A stretch of 21,255 bases of DNA, from positions 1 through 21,255 of IMG/VR virus record IMGVR_UViG_3300013131_000294. One strand, given 5' to 3'. Position numbers and translations under genes: made by a program. Numbering within the stretch: position 1 is the first letter of the stretch; each line of letters opens with the position of its first letter. Under the pieces are notes generated by a model, which searched no databases, was not told where the DNA came from, and worked only from the letters and a program-made list of their open reading frames with translations. Positions 7,753 to 14,510 of this stretch are shown in pieces. This DNA comes from a virus.

Positions 7753-7895
7753 GCGCGTGCGACCGATGGGCATCCCCCCGGTCACGGGCACCTCCGGAGC
7801 ACTCCCCAATTCCCAGGCGGGCGACGGTGGCCTGTCCCGCCAAGAACATCAGCCCCGTCGCCCTGACCACGATCATCCCCTTCACGGAGGCTATC

Positions 7896-8423
7896 ATGGC
7901 TGTTTCGACTCTGCCCGCTCCGGGCGACATTGCAAGTTCTCCGGCGGCATCTCCCGCCACCGCCATCCTCGCCCTTGATCTCGGCACCACTGCCGGATGG
8001 GCCATGCGCCTGTCCGACGGCACCATCGTCTCCGGCACCATGGCCTTCCGTCCCGGACGCTACGAGGGCGGGGGCATGCGCTTCCTGCGCTTCCGCTCCT
8101 GGCTCGACCACCTGCTGGACGGGGCCAAGGGTATCGGCACGGTGTATTTCGAGGAGGTCCGCCGCCATGCCGGGACCGATGCCGCCCACATCTACGGCGG
8201 CTTTCTCGCCCATCTCACCGCGTGGTGCGAACTCAACCACATCCCCTACCAGGGTGTTCCCGTCGGGGCCATCAAGCGCCACGCCACCGGCAAGGGCAAC
8301 GCCAGCAAGGACGCGGTCATCGCCGCCATGCGGGGGCGTGGGTTCAATCCCGAGGACGACAACGAGGCCGACGCGCTGGCCATCCTGTCCTGGGTAATCG
8401 ACACTCGGGGAGGTGCGCGATGA
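7896..8423 (+). CDS. RuvC-like Holliday junction resolvase
   Basis: The 175-residue protein has the RNase H-fold/RuvC arrangement of acidic residues: D28 in ILALDLGTTAGWA, the E86/E87 pair in VYFEEVRRHAG, and D154/D155 with D159 in the C-terminal EDDNEADALAI helix. The G-rich GKGNASKDAVI segment before the last motif is also typical. RuvC-like phage resolvases cut four-way junctions and branched DNA, clearing replication and recombination intermediates before packaging. The ATG at 7896 follows ACGGAGG at 7884-7890. The frame is open further upstream, but that part is low-complexity repeat DNA, so this start is preferred. The stop overlaps the next start. Length is normal for the family. Confidence 0.88.
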   Translation: MAVSTLPAPGDIASSPAASPATAILALDLGTTAGWAMRLSDGTIVSGTMAFRPGRYEGGGMRFLRFRSWLDHLLDGAKGIGTVYFEEVRRHAGTDAAHIYGGFLAHLTAWCELNHIPYQGVPVGAIKRHATGKGNASKDAVIAAMRGRGFNPEDDNEADALAILSWVIDTRGGAR

Positions 8424-8611
8424 AGTGGCATCCCCCTGGCTTCGGCGGCAGCCGCCGCGATCCCGAGACCGTGAAGCGCACCGGATGGCAGGACCAGGGT
8501 GTGCTGGTCATCGCCGAGAGCGATCCCCGCCTTACCTGGCCCGAGCGCGAACTGATCCGCCAGTTGGGCGCCAAGCTGTATGGTCCGCGCCCGGAGGTGT
8601 CCCATGGCTGA
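8420..8611 (+). CDS. Small conserved phage protein (63 aa)
   Basis: The ATG at 8420 overlaps the resolvase stop. The product begins MKWHPPGFGGSRRDPE and continues with a TGWQDQGVLVIAESDPRLTW block and a short PERELIRQLGAKLYG helix. This pattern is familiar from short hypothetical proteins of alphaproteobacterial prophages. There is no membrane segment, cysteine motif or catalytic signature. Its end overlaps the next start by 8 bases, another sign of a packed operon. Function unknown. Confidence 0.7.
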   Translation: MKWHPPGFGGSRRDPETVKRTGWQDQGVLVIAESDPRLTWPERELIRQLGAKLYGPRPEVSHG

Positions 8612-9047
8612 GACCCACTGGACGCCCTCCCTGGTCGAGGACCGTCTCGCCGAGGCTGCCGACACCCTGCGCCGGCTGCCCGATGTGCGAGTGCAGGGCT
8701 TCGCCAGCACCTGGCCGCCCATGCTCCGCGAGTTCTGGGACTCGTGCGCGGTGGCGGAGATCACCCTGCGACGCCCGCCGCCCTCGGCAGCCGCCATCAC
8801 CCGCATGGACGAGGCGCTGCCCTGGCTGCGTCTGCTCGACCCGCTCGACGCCCGCATCGTCTGGCTGCGGGCCACCGGCGAGCCGTGGAAATCCATCTGC
8901 TGGAAGGTCGGTCTGGCCCGCACCGCCGTCAACGAACACTGGCTTTTCGCCCTCTGCGTCGTTGCCTGGAAGCTCAACGGGCGTCACCTGCCGCGCAACA
9001 GGTCGCGGCGGCAGGTGATTCTGGCGACCAGATCGGCGGCGCGGTGA
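8604..9047 (+). CDS. DUF6362-like phage protein
   Basis: The 147-residue product starts at an ATG (8604) preceded by GGAGGTG at 8593-8599. Conserved blocks are WTPSLVEDRLAEAADTLRRL, a WPPMLREFWDS segment, ITRMDEALPWLRLLDPLDAR and VWLRATGEPWKSICWKVGLA, followed by a helix-turn-helix-like ARTAVNEHWLFALCVVAWKL. This order recalls DUF6362 proteins of alphaproteobacterial prophages. The second half (GEPWKSICWKVGLARTAVNEHW) is split by eye into two helices resembling a sigma-70 region 4-type HTH, so DNA binding is plausible. The basic end (RNRSRRQ) supports nucleic-acid contact. It could be a late regulator, but nothing here proves that. Confidence 0.75.
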   Translation: MAETHWTPSLVEDRLAEAADTLRRLPDVRVQGFASTWPPMLREFWDSCAVAEITLRRPPPSAAAITRMDEALPWLRLLDPLDARIVWLRATGEPWKSICWKVGLARTAVNEHWLFALCVVAWKLNGRHLPRNRSRRQVILATRSAAR

Positions 9048-9425
9048 GCAGGGGGGCGAAGTCGGCCATGCGAACACTTTTCGAACGGACAAAATCGGGC
9101 GATTTGGGATAGCCTGCGGTCATGCTGGCGACAGACGCGGACGGCACGGTCCACTCCCCGGACCAGCCGCCCGCATCCCCGGCAACCCCCGGAAAATCAA
9201 TGGTTCCTCCCTGGCGCACACGCTATGCGGGAGGGCTCAGCGCCGAACATCGGTAGCGACAGGCAGAAAAACTAGGGTACCACCCGGTTACCAGTTACCA
9301 CCCCACGAGGCGCGCCCGGCCAAGGCTGGTGCGCCTTTGGCGTCTTCGGGCAGGGTGGTAGCCGCCCGGTATCCGGCCGTCCGGATTCCACCCCGATTAC
9401 CACTCCGGATCCGGTTACCAGCCTC
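9048..9425. other. 378 bp gap with no convincing gene, upstream of C5-methyltransferase
   Basis: A 44-codon frame at 9122-9256 lacks a ribosome site and shows no recognisable pattern, so it is not called. Visible structure includes the inverted repeat AAATCG-GG-CGATTT at 9092-9105, a GC-rich imperfect hairpin at about 9309-9335 (GGCGC with GCGCC, plus inner GGCC/GGCT pairs) and the TACCA repeat array at 9278-9421. The gap probably holds the control region of the methyltransferase gene. Confidence 0.5.
9278..9421. repeat. TTACCA(C/G) repeat array before methyltransferase start
   Basis: Copies: TACCACCC at 9278-9285, GGTTACCAG at 9286-9294, GTTACCACCCC at 9294-9304, an inverted GGGTGGTA at 9353-9360, ATTACCAC at 9396-9403 and GGTTACCAG at 9413-9421. 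The last copy ends 4 bases before the ATG at 9426, where a Shine-Dalgarno sequence would normally be. A repressor or auto-regulating methyltransferase binding here could block initiation. This is inference from spacing only. Confidence 0.55.
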
Positions 9426-10649
9426 ATGCATCTTGCTCTTCCCGAGCCGGTCCCGCCGGCCATCGGCGCAATGTCGTGCGCCCCGGTTGCCGATGGGCTG
9501 ATCTACGGCTCGGTGTGCAGCGGGATCGAGGCGGCGACGGTGGCGTGGGAGCCGTTGGGCTGGCGCCCAGCCTTCTACGCCGAGATTGAACCGTTCCCCT
9601 CCGCCGTGCTGGCGCACCGCCACCCGGCCATCCCCAACCTGGGTGACATGACAGCCATCGACGGCTCGGCGTGGCGGGGAAAGATCGACGTTCTGGTGGG
9701 CGGCACGCCCTGCCAGGCGTTCTCGGTGGCGGGCCGGCGCAAGTCGCTGGACGACGCCCGTGGCAATCTCGCACTCACCTTCGTGGACCTCGCCGATGCC
9801 ATCGACCCCGCCTGGATCGTCTGGGAGAACGTCCCCGGCGTGCTGTCCACCCGCGACAACGCCTTCGGGTGCCTTCTGGGCGGACTGGCCGGCGAAGATG
9901 GTCCGCTTCTTCCGCCAGGGGGCAAATGGGCGGACGCTGGTTGTGTGCTTGGACCCGCGCGGACAGTCGCATGGCGGGTACTCGACGCCCAACATTTCGG
10001 CCTGGCCCAACGACGCCGTCGCGTGTTCGTTATCGCAGGTGCTGGAGGCCGGGCCGATCCCGTCGCGGTACTTCTTGAGCGCGACGGCCTGCGCCGGGAT
10101 TCTCCGCCGAGCCGCCAATCGCGGCAAGACACTGCCGGCCCGGCTGCATGCCGCGCTTTCGGCGGCAACAACACATCAGGCCCCATCGACGTCGCCACCG
10201 CCCTGAACGCCTGTGCCTCGGCCAGCGGCCGCATGGATTTCGAGACCGAGACCTTTGTCACCCATTCCCTGCGCGGCGAAGGCTTCGACGCTTCCGAGGA
10301 CGGCACCGGACGCGGCACGCCATTGGTGCCGGTGGCGTTCGACTGCAAGGCCAGCCGCGACGTCTCCGCCGGAGCCATCGCGCCGACCTTGCGGGCGATG
10401 AACGCAATCGGCCGCGACAATGCCGGTGGCCAGTTGGCCGTCCACCACCATCTCGGCGTCCGCCGCCTGACGCCGCGCGAATGCGAGCGGCTCCAGGGGT
10501 TCCCGGACGACTACACCCGCATCCCCTGGCGGCGGAAGGCTGCCGAGGATTGTCCCGACGGCCCGCGCTATCGGGCGCTGGGAAACAGCATGGCCGTGCC
10601 GGTGATGCACTGGATCGGCAGCCGCATCCAGGCCGCAGGGAATCGATGA
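9426..10649 (+). CDS. DNA (cytosine-5) methyltransferase
   Basis: The 407-residue protein contains the ordered motifs of C5-cytosine methyltransferases: motif I-like SVCSGIEAATVAWEPLG, motif IV with catalytic C96 in GGTPCQAFS, motif VI ENVPG (E134), motif VIII QRRRRVF, motif IX LTPRECERLQGFPDDYT and motif X RYRALGNSMAVPV. It transfers methyl from S-adenosylmethionine to carbon 5 of cytosine in a specific site; the recognition region between motifs VIII and IX is about 150 residues and its target cannot be read by eye. No restriction endonuclease is adjacent, so it is an orphan, likely protecting phage DNA from host restriction. The start is uncertain: ATG 9426 lacks a ribosome site and an alternative ATG lies at 9471. 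The stop overlaps the next gene. Confidence 0.92.
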   Translation: MHLALPEPVPPAIGAMSCAPVADGLIYGSVCSGIEAATVAWEPLGWRPAFYAEIEPFPSAVLAHRHPAIPNLGDMTAIDGSAWRGKIDVLVGGTPCQAFSVAGRRKSLDDARGNLALTFVDLADAIDPAWIVWENVPGVLSTRDNAFGCLLGGLAGEDGPLLPPGGKWADAGCVLGPARTVAWRVLDAQHFGLAQRRRRVFVIAGAGGRADPVAVLLERDGLRRDSPPSRQSRQDTAGPAACRAFGGNNTSGPIDVATALNACASASGRMDFETETFVTHSLRGEGFDASEDGTGRGTPLVPVAFDCKASRDVSAGAIAPTLRAMNAIGRDNAGGQLAVHHHLGVRRLTPRECERLQGFPDDYTRIPWRRKAAEDCPDGPRYRALGNSMAVPVMHWIGSRIQAAGNR

Positions 10650-11515
10650 TGACCGGCAGTCCCTATCGCATCGACGGCCCGGCGCTGGTGTCGTTCTCGG
10701 GCGGGCGGACCTCTGGGTTCATGCTGCGCCAGATCCTGGACGCCCACGATGGCCGACTGCCCGCCGACGTCCATGTGGTGTTTTTCAATACCGGCCGGGA
10801 ATTCGAGCAGACGCTCCGCTTCGTCCACGAATGTGGGTCGCGCTGGCAGGTCGCCATCACCTGGCTGGAATACGATCCCGCCGAGCCCTTCGACACCGGC
10901 GTGGTCGGCTACAACAGCGCCGCCCGCGACGGCGAGCCCTTCGCCAAGGTGGTCCGGGCGCGGGGCTTCCTGCCCAACCCGACCATGCGGCTCTGCACCC
11001 ATTACCTCAAGGTCAAGCGCGGCATCGCGTTCATGCGCGACATGCTGGGCTACCCGGAATGGATCAACGTCGTCGGCCTGCGCCACGACGAGCCCCGCCG
11101 CGTCGCCCGTCAGAAGGCCATGAACGAGGCCGGCAAGGAGAGGTTCGAAACCCTCCTGCCTCTGAACGAAGCCCGCGTCACCCGCCAGGACGTCTCGGCC
11201 TTCTGGAAGCGGCAGCCCTTCGATCTCGGCCTGCCCGACAACGACGGCAAGACGCCGTTGGGGAACTGCGACCTCTGCTTCATGAAGGGCGCGGCGACCA
11301 TCAAGGGGATCATGCGCCTGTTCCCGGATCGGGCCAGATGGTGGATCGACATGGAGCGCAATGCTCCGGCGCTCGGCACCCTGACCAAGCCGGAAATGGC
11401 GCTGTTCCGCGCTGATCGCCCCAGTTACCGCGAGATGTTCCAGTTCGTCCGCCGCCAGCGGGATTTCGAGGGCGGCCCACCCGACGACTGCCTGCCCTGC
11501 GACTGCACGGACTGA
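10646..11515 (+). CDS. PAPS reductase-like PP-loop protein
   Basis: The 289-residue product starts at ATG ATG (10646 or 10649) overlapping the methyltransferase stop. The PP-loop SFSGGRTSG is at 16-24, the signature of the adenine-nucleotide alpha-hydrolase/PAPS reductase family, and VFFNTGREFEQTLRF follows. Additional marks are C117 in MRLCTHYLKVKRG, C208/C211 in GNCDLCFMKGA, and a terminal CLPCDC cluster. Real PAPS reductases make sulfite from PAPS, but many phage members, and DndC of DNA phosphorothioation, share this fold while acting in nucleic-acid modification. The cysteines could hold an iron-sulfur cluster or carry sulfur. Coupling to a DNA methyltransferase points to DNA modification or sulfur transfer rather than sulfate assimilation, as an inference. 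The exact substrate is unknown. Confidence 0.85.
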   Translation: MMTGSPYRIDGPALVSFSGGRTSGFMLRQILDAHDGRLPADVHVVFFNTGREFEQTLRFVHECGSRWQVAITWLEYDPAEPFDTGVVGYNSAARDGEPFAKVVRARGFLPNPTMRLCTHYLKVKRGIAFMRDMLGYPEWINVVGLRHDEPRRVARQKAMNEAGKERFETLLPLNEARVTRQDVSAFWKRQPFDLGLPDNDGKTPLGNCDLCFMKGAATIKGIMRLFPDRARWWIDMERNAPALGTLTKPEMALFRADRPSYREMFQFVRRQRDFEGGPPDDCLPCDCTD

Positions 11516-11537
11516 TCATCGCCTTCCTGATCCGGGC

Positions 11538-11589
11538 GAACTTCCTTCCGAAGTTCCGCCTCTTTCCATTCCCCGGCGGCCACCGGGGA
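11538..11589. terminator. Two small hairpins after the PP-loop gene, weak terminator candidate
   Basis: GAACTTC (11538-11544) pairs with GAAGTTC (11550-11556) around CTTCC, and TCCCCGG (11570-11576) pairs with CCGGGGA (11583-11589) around a 6-base loop. The first is followed only by a pyrimidine-rich CTCTTTCC, not a run of T, so termination would be weak. Their position just after a gene end is the main support. Confidence 0.35.
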
Positions 11590-11617
11590 TATGACGCGAC
11601 CATATGCGATCCGAGCT

Positions 11618-11693
11618 TCCATCGGGTCCGGTGGTCGCCTTCGTGTGACCCCCTGATTCGCGTCCGGGACGTGGCCGCGCCGGACCCGATGGA
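11618..11693. promoter_or_regulatory. 14-bp perfect inverted repeat covering the next gene's ribosome site
   Basis: TCCATCGGGTCCGG (11618-11631) is exactly complementary to CCGGACCCGATGGA (11680-11693), with 48 bases between. The right arm includes the GGA of the GGAGA ribosome site at 11691-11695, 6 bases before the ATG at 11702. In RNA the stem would hide the site; in DNA the arms could be an operator. Confidence 0.6.
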
Positions 11694-11701
11694 GACCGAC
11701 C

Positions 11702-12370
11702 ATGACGACCAAGAAGGAAGCGACCCAGATCGAACTGCCGCCCATCAACCTGGAGATCATCGAGATCACCCTGGTGGGCGATACCCCGCTCATCTCCCAC
11801 GCCTGGTCCGAAAAGGCCAAGCGCGAGATGCTGGGCAAGCAGATGAAAGCGGCCAAGCCCGCCAAGGAGGCGAAGGACCCCTACGAGGACTTCCAGCAGA
11901 GCCTGTACCGGATCGAGGGCGGCGGGCACGGATTCCCTTCGGTGGCCTTCAAGGCTGCGGCGGTGACCGCCTGCACGTCCGTCGCAGGCATCACCAAGGT
12001 GGCGGCCCGGCAGGCATTCCATGTGATGGGCGAGCAGTCGGCGGTACGTGGCGCCTTCAACGGGGCGCTGATGCGCATGGATCTGGTGCGCATCCGGGGC
12101 TCCGAGCCCGAAATGCGCGAGGACATGGTCCGTGTTGGCATGGGCACCGCCGACATCCGCTACCGGGGACAGTTCTGGCCCTGGCACGCCACCGTGCGGG
12201 TCCGTTTCAACGGCAACGTGCTGAGCGCGGCGCAGATCGTCAACCTGTTCAACACCGCCGGGTTTGGCGTCGGGATTGGCGAATGGCGTCCCGAGAAGGA
12301 CGGCCAGTTCGGCATGTTCCATGTGGCGACCGCGGAAGAAATGGGCCGCCTCCTGGCGGAGGCAGCCTGA
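11702..12370 (+). CDS. Unrecognised phage protein with RAMP-like layout (222 aa)
   Basis: The ATG at 11702 has GGAGA at 11691-11695. The product opens with a charged tail, then LEIIEITLVGDTPLISH (TPLI at 28-31), a Lys/Ala-rich helix, GFPSVAFKAAAVTAC (77-91), and near the C-terminus a glycine-rich loop, GFGVGIGEWRPEKDGQFG (187-204). A beta strand ending in G-TPL, a mid-protein P-S-x-x-F-K segment and a late Gly-rich loop is the order seen in RAMP/Cas7-type ferredoxin-like RNA-binding proteins. This is by-eye similarity and may be chance; it is a conserved-looking phage protein with no assigned function. Its stop overlaps the next gene's start. There are no CRISPR repeats or other cas genes in the window. 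Confidence 0.7.
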   Translation: MTTKKEATQIELPPINLEIIEITLVGDTPLISHAWSEKAKREMLGKQMKAAKPAKEAKDPYEDFQQSLYRIEGGGHGFPSVAFKAAAVTACTSVAGITKVAARQAFHVMGEQSAVRGAFNGALMRMDLVRIRGSEPEMREDMVRVGMGTADIRYRGQFWPWHATVRVRFNGNVLSAAQIVNLFNTAGFGVGIGEWRPEKDGQFGMFHVATAEEMGRLLAEAA

Positions 12371-12876
12371 TGCACGGGCCGGAATATGCCTGGCGGAATG
12401 GCGCCCGCCTGCAGAAGGGTGCCCATGTGCCGGCCCAGACAGTCGGCGAACGGTTGGAGTGGCTCCGGGGCGATGGCGGAGGGGAACTGACGCCCGAGAC
12501 CGTGGTGGCGGACGCCCGGGATCCAGCCTCGCCGCTGCACCCCTTGTTCGAATGGAACGAGACGGAGGCCGCTCACCAATATCGCCTGTCCCAGGCCCGC
12601 AGCATCATCCGGGCGGTGGTGGTGCGCTATCGCGCCACGCCTGAGGGCGGTCCCCGCAGCATCGTCGCGTTCGTCAACGTCAAGGAAGGCGACCGCCGGT
12701 ACTACACCGCGACCGCCGTGGCGATGTCCGATCCGGAACGGCGGGGCATCGTGCTCCGCCAGGCCTGGGAGGATTTCCAGGCCCTGCGGCGGCGATATGC
12801 CGATCTCGCCGAGTTCGCGACCCTGTTCGCGGCCCTCGACGAAATCGAGGCGGCCCTCCCGCCCATGGCGGCGTGA
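12370..12876 (+). CDS. Unrecognised phage protein (168 aa)
   Basis: The ATG at 12370 overlaps the stop of the preceding gene (TGATG). An upstream in-frame extension would run through the preceding gene in another frame and is a shadow, so this start is preferred. The product has a variable N-terminus, a SPLHPLFEWNETEAAHQYRL block, an IVAFVNVKEGDRRYYTATAV beta-like region and a helical C-terminus (AWEDFQALRRRYADLAEF). I do not recognise the family. The EWNETEAAHQYR block is familiar from phage and mobile-element hypothetical proteins. Since it is coupled to the RAMP-like gene, the two products may act together. Transcription would then run into the pentamer-repeat region. Confidence 0.72.
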   Translation: MHGPEYAWRNGARLQKGAHVPAQTVGERLEWLRGDGGGELTPETVVADARDPASPLHPLFEWNETEAAHQYRLSQARSIIRAVVVRYRATPEGGPRSIVAFVNVKEGDRRYYTATAVAMSDPERRGIVLRQAWEDFQALRRRYADLAEFATLFAALDEIEAALPPMAA

Positions 12877-12885
12877 CCGCACATC

Positions 12886-13090
12886 GGCGTGGCTAGGCTA
12901 GGTCTGGCATGGCGGGACGGGCGACGGCACGGCAAGGCAGGCAAGGCGAGGCCGGGTTGGCCCAGGTGTGTCGAGGTTTGGCATGGAAAGGCAGGCCTGG
13001 CTTGGTTGGGCGGGGTTAGGCGTGGCGAGGTGAGTCGGGGCAGGCGCGGCAGGGATGGCATGTCGAGGCTTGGCGGGGTTGGGCACGGCA
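12886..13090. repeat. Degenerate pentamer repeat region, G-rich on + strand
   Basis: About 205 bases consist of diverged five-base units around GGC plus two variable bases (for example GGCTA, GGCAT, GGCAA, GGCGA, GGTTG, GGCAC), largely without runs of pyrimidines on the + strand. Several frames stay open because a 5-base unit repeats every five codons; translations such as RHGKAGKARPGW are artefacts of this. Phage genomes sometimes carry such low-complexity tracts between genes. The tract ends 22 bases before the ATG of the first ParB-methyltransferase gene. Confidence 0.8.
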
Positions 13091-13112
13091 ATGTCTATTT
13101 CAGGCAAATATC

Positions 13113-14510
13113 ATGACGATGAGTGATCTCAGGTTTCTGCCCTCTGCGATCGAGCATTGGCCGATCGACCGGCTGCACCCCTATGACCGCAACGCGCGGA
13201 CTCATTCGGACAGCCAGGTGGTGCAAATCGCGGGATCGATCGCCGAATTCGGCTGGACGACCCCCATCCTCGCCGACGGCCAGGGCAACGTCATCGCCGG
13301 CCATGGGCGGCTGGCGGCGGCGCAGCGGCTGGGGCTGGACAGGGTGCCGGTGCTGGTTCTCGACCACCTGACCGAGGCCCAGCGCCGCGCCTATGTGCTG
13401 GCCGACAACAAGCTGGCCCTCAATGCCGGCTGGGACGAGGAATTGCTGGCGGCGGAACTGCATGCGCTCAACGGCGACGGCTTCGACCTTGGGCTGACTG
13501 GCTTCTCCGACGAGGAACTGGCGGACCTGATGGCGCCGCTCGACGACGAGCCGGAGGAAGATGCTGCCGCCACTGACGGCGATGACGATGATATGGCCCC
13601 GGATCCGCCACGCGACCCGGTGTCGCGGCCTGGCGACCTCTGGCATTTCGGCAATAACCGCCTGCTGTGCGGCGACTCGACCGATGCGGCGGCGGTGGCC
13701 ACGCTGATGGCGGGTGAGACTGCGGCACTGGTGTTCACCTCGCCGCCCTACGGCCAGCAGCGGGATTACGCTTCCGGCGGTATCGCCGATTGGGACCGGC
13801 TGATGGCCGGGGTGTTCGCCGTCCTGCCGGTGAAGCCCGACGCGCAGGTGTTGGTCAATCTCGGCCTGATCCACCGCGAGGGGGAATGGGTACCGTATTG
13901 GCGCGGCTGGCTGGAGGCCATGCGCGAATCCGGCTGGCGTCAGTTTGGGTTGTACGCCTGGGATCAGGGACCGGGCCTGCCGGGCGACTGGGGCGGACGC
14001 CTAGCTCCCGCCTTCGAACTGGTGTTCCACTTCAACAAGGTCTCGCGCAAACCCAACAAGATCGTCGCCTGCGCCCATGCCGGCGAAAAACTGGGCGGCG
14101 GTGGCTTGCGGGCCGCCGACGGCACGGTGTCGAGAAAGACCGGCCACGGCAACGCCATCCAGGACGCCCGCATTCCCGACAGCGTGCTGCGGGTGACCCG
14201 CCACAAGGGCGCCATCGAAGGCGACGGCTGTCACCCGGCGGTGTTCCCGGTGGCGCTGCCGGACTTCGTCATGCGGGCCTATTCCGACGAGGGCGAGGTG
14301 GTGTTCGAGCCATTCTCTGGCTCGGGCAGCACCATCATCGCCGGCCAGCGCACGGGGCGGATCGTCCGTGCCATGGAACTGGCCCCCGCCTATTGCGACG
14401 TGGCGATCCTGCGCTGGCAGGCGCTGTTTCCCGACATCCCGGTGACGCTGGCTGACGGCCGCCCGTTCGCGGCGGTCATGACCGAGCGCGGAGTTGACCA
14501 TGCTGGTTGA
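13113..14510 (+). CDS. ParB-like / DNA methyltransferase fusion 1 (TSPPYG type)
   Basis: The 465-residue protein begins with a ParB/Srx-like domain (residues about 10-140): a RNARTHS segment, GSIAEFG and the signature IAGHGR at 61-66. An acidic linker (about 140-170) follows, with DPVSRPGDLW at its end. The C-terminal class-beta amino-methyltransferase has motif IV TSPPYG (209-214) before the AdoMet-binding motif I FSGSGS (401-406). It methylates an exocyclic amino group; S-P-P-Y is often seen in N4-cytosine enzymes, but N6-adenine is not excluded. The ParB domain may aid DNA binding. There is no restriction partner. The start may be 13113 or 13119; neither has a strong ribosome site. The 3' end overlaps fusion 2 by 11 bases. 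Confidence 0.9.
   Translation: MTMSDLRFLPSAIEHWPIDRLHPYDRNARTHSDSQVVQIAGSIAEFGWTTPILADGQGNVIAGHGRLAAAQRLGLDRVPVLVLDHLTEAQRRAYVLADNKLALNAGWDEELLAAELHALNGDGFDLGLTGFSDEELADLMAPLDDEPEEDAAATDGDDDDMAPDPPRDPVSRPGDLWHFGNNRLLCGDSTDAAAVATLMAGETAALVFTSPPYGQQRDYASGGIADWDRLMAGVFAVLPVKPDAQVLVNLGLIHREGEWVPYWRGWLEAMRESGWRQFGLYAWDQGPGLPGDWGGRLAPAFELVFHFNKVSRKPNKIVACAHAGEKLGGGGLRAADGTVSRKTGHGNAIQDARIPDSVLRVTRHKGAIEGDGCHPAVFPVALPDFVMRAYSDEGEVVFEPFSGSGSTIIAGQRTGRIVRAMELAPAYCDVAILRWQALFPDIPVTLADGRPFAAVMTERGVDHAG

Larger units (their letters stand above)
7390..7895. other. About 500 bp non-coding region between primase-helicase and resolvase genes
   Basis: No convincing gene lies here. A rightward frame stays open across it in phase with the resolvase gene (from an ATG at 7386), but its translation is Pro/Arg/Ser-rich low complexity that changes character exactly at the strong ribosome site before 7896. 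The region holds three direct TTCAAGTTG units, three AGTTGGGAA inverted repeats, a large hairpin at 7678-7752 and the palindrome CACGCGCGTG at 7750-7759. It follows the replication initiator-like gene, so origin or operator functions are the leading ideas. Confidence 0.6.

Noticed and set aside
7386-7895. N-terminal extension of the RuvC-like gene from an ATG at 7386
   Set aside because: The frame is open, but translation is Pro/Arg/Ser-rich and covers palindromic repeats; the strong ACGGAGG site and normal RuvC length support the start at 7896.
9048-9113. Possible frameshifted tail of the DUF6362-like protein (ending ERTKSGDLG)
   Set aside because: A continuation in another frame exists, but the called gene already has a complete basic C-terminus; without homologue alignment I cannot support a frameshift.
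9122-9256. 44-codon frame before the methyltransferase gene
   Set aside because: No ribosome site, no recognisable pattern, and it lies in a repeat-rich control region.
12889-13116. Frame in the pentamer repeat tract, plus two on the minus strand
   Set aside because: They exist because a 5-base unit repeats every five codons; the composition is Arg/Gly/Ala/Pro/Trp low complexity and changes with frame, and none has a ribosome site.
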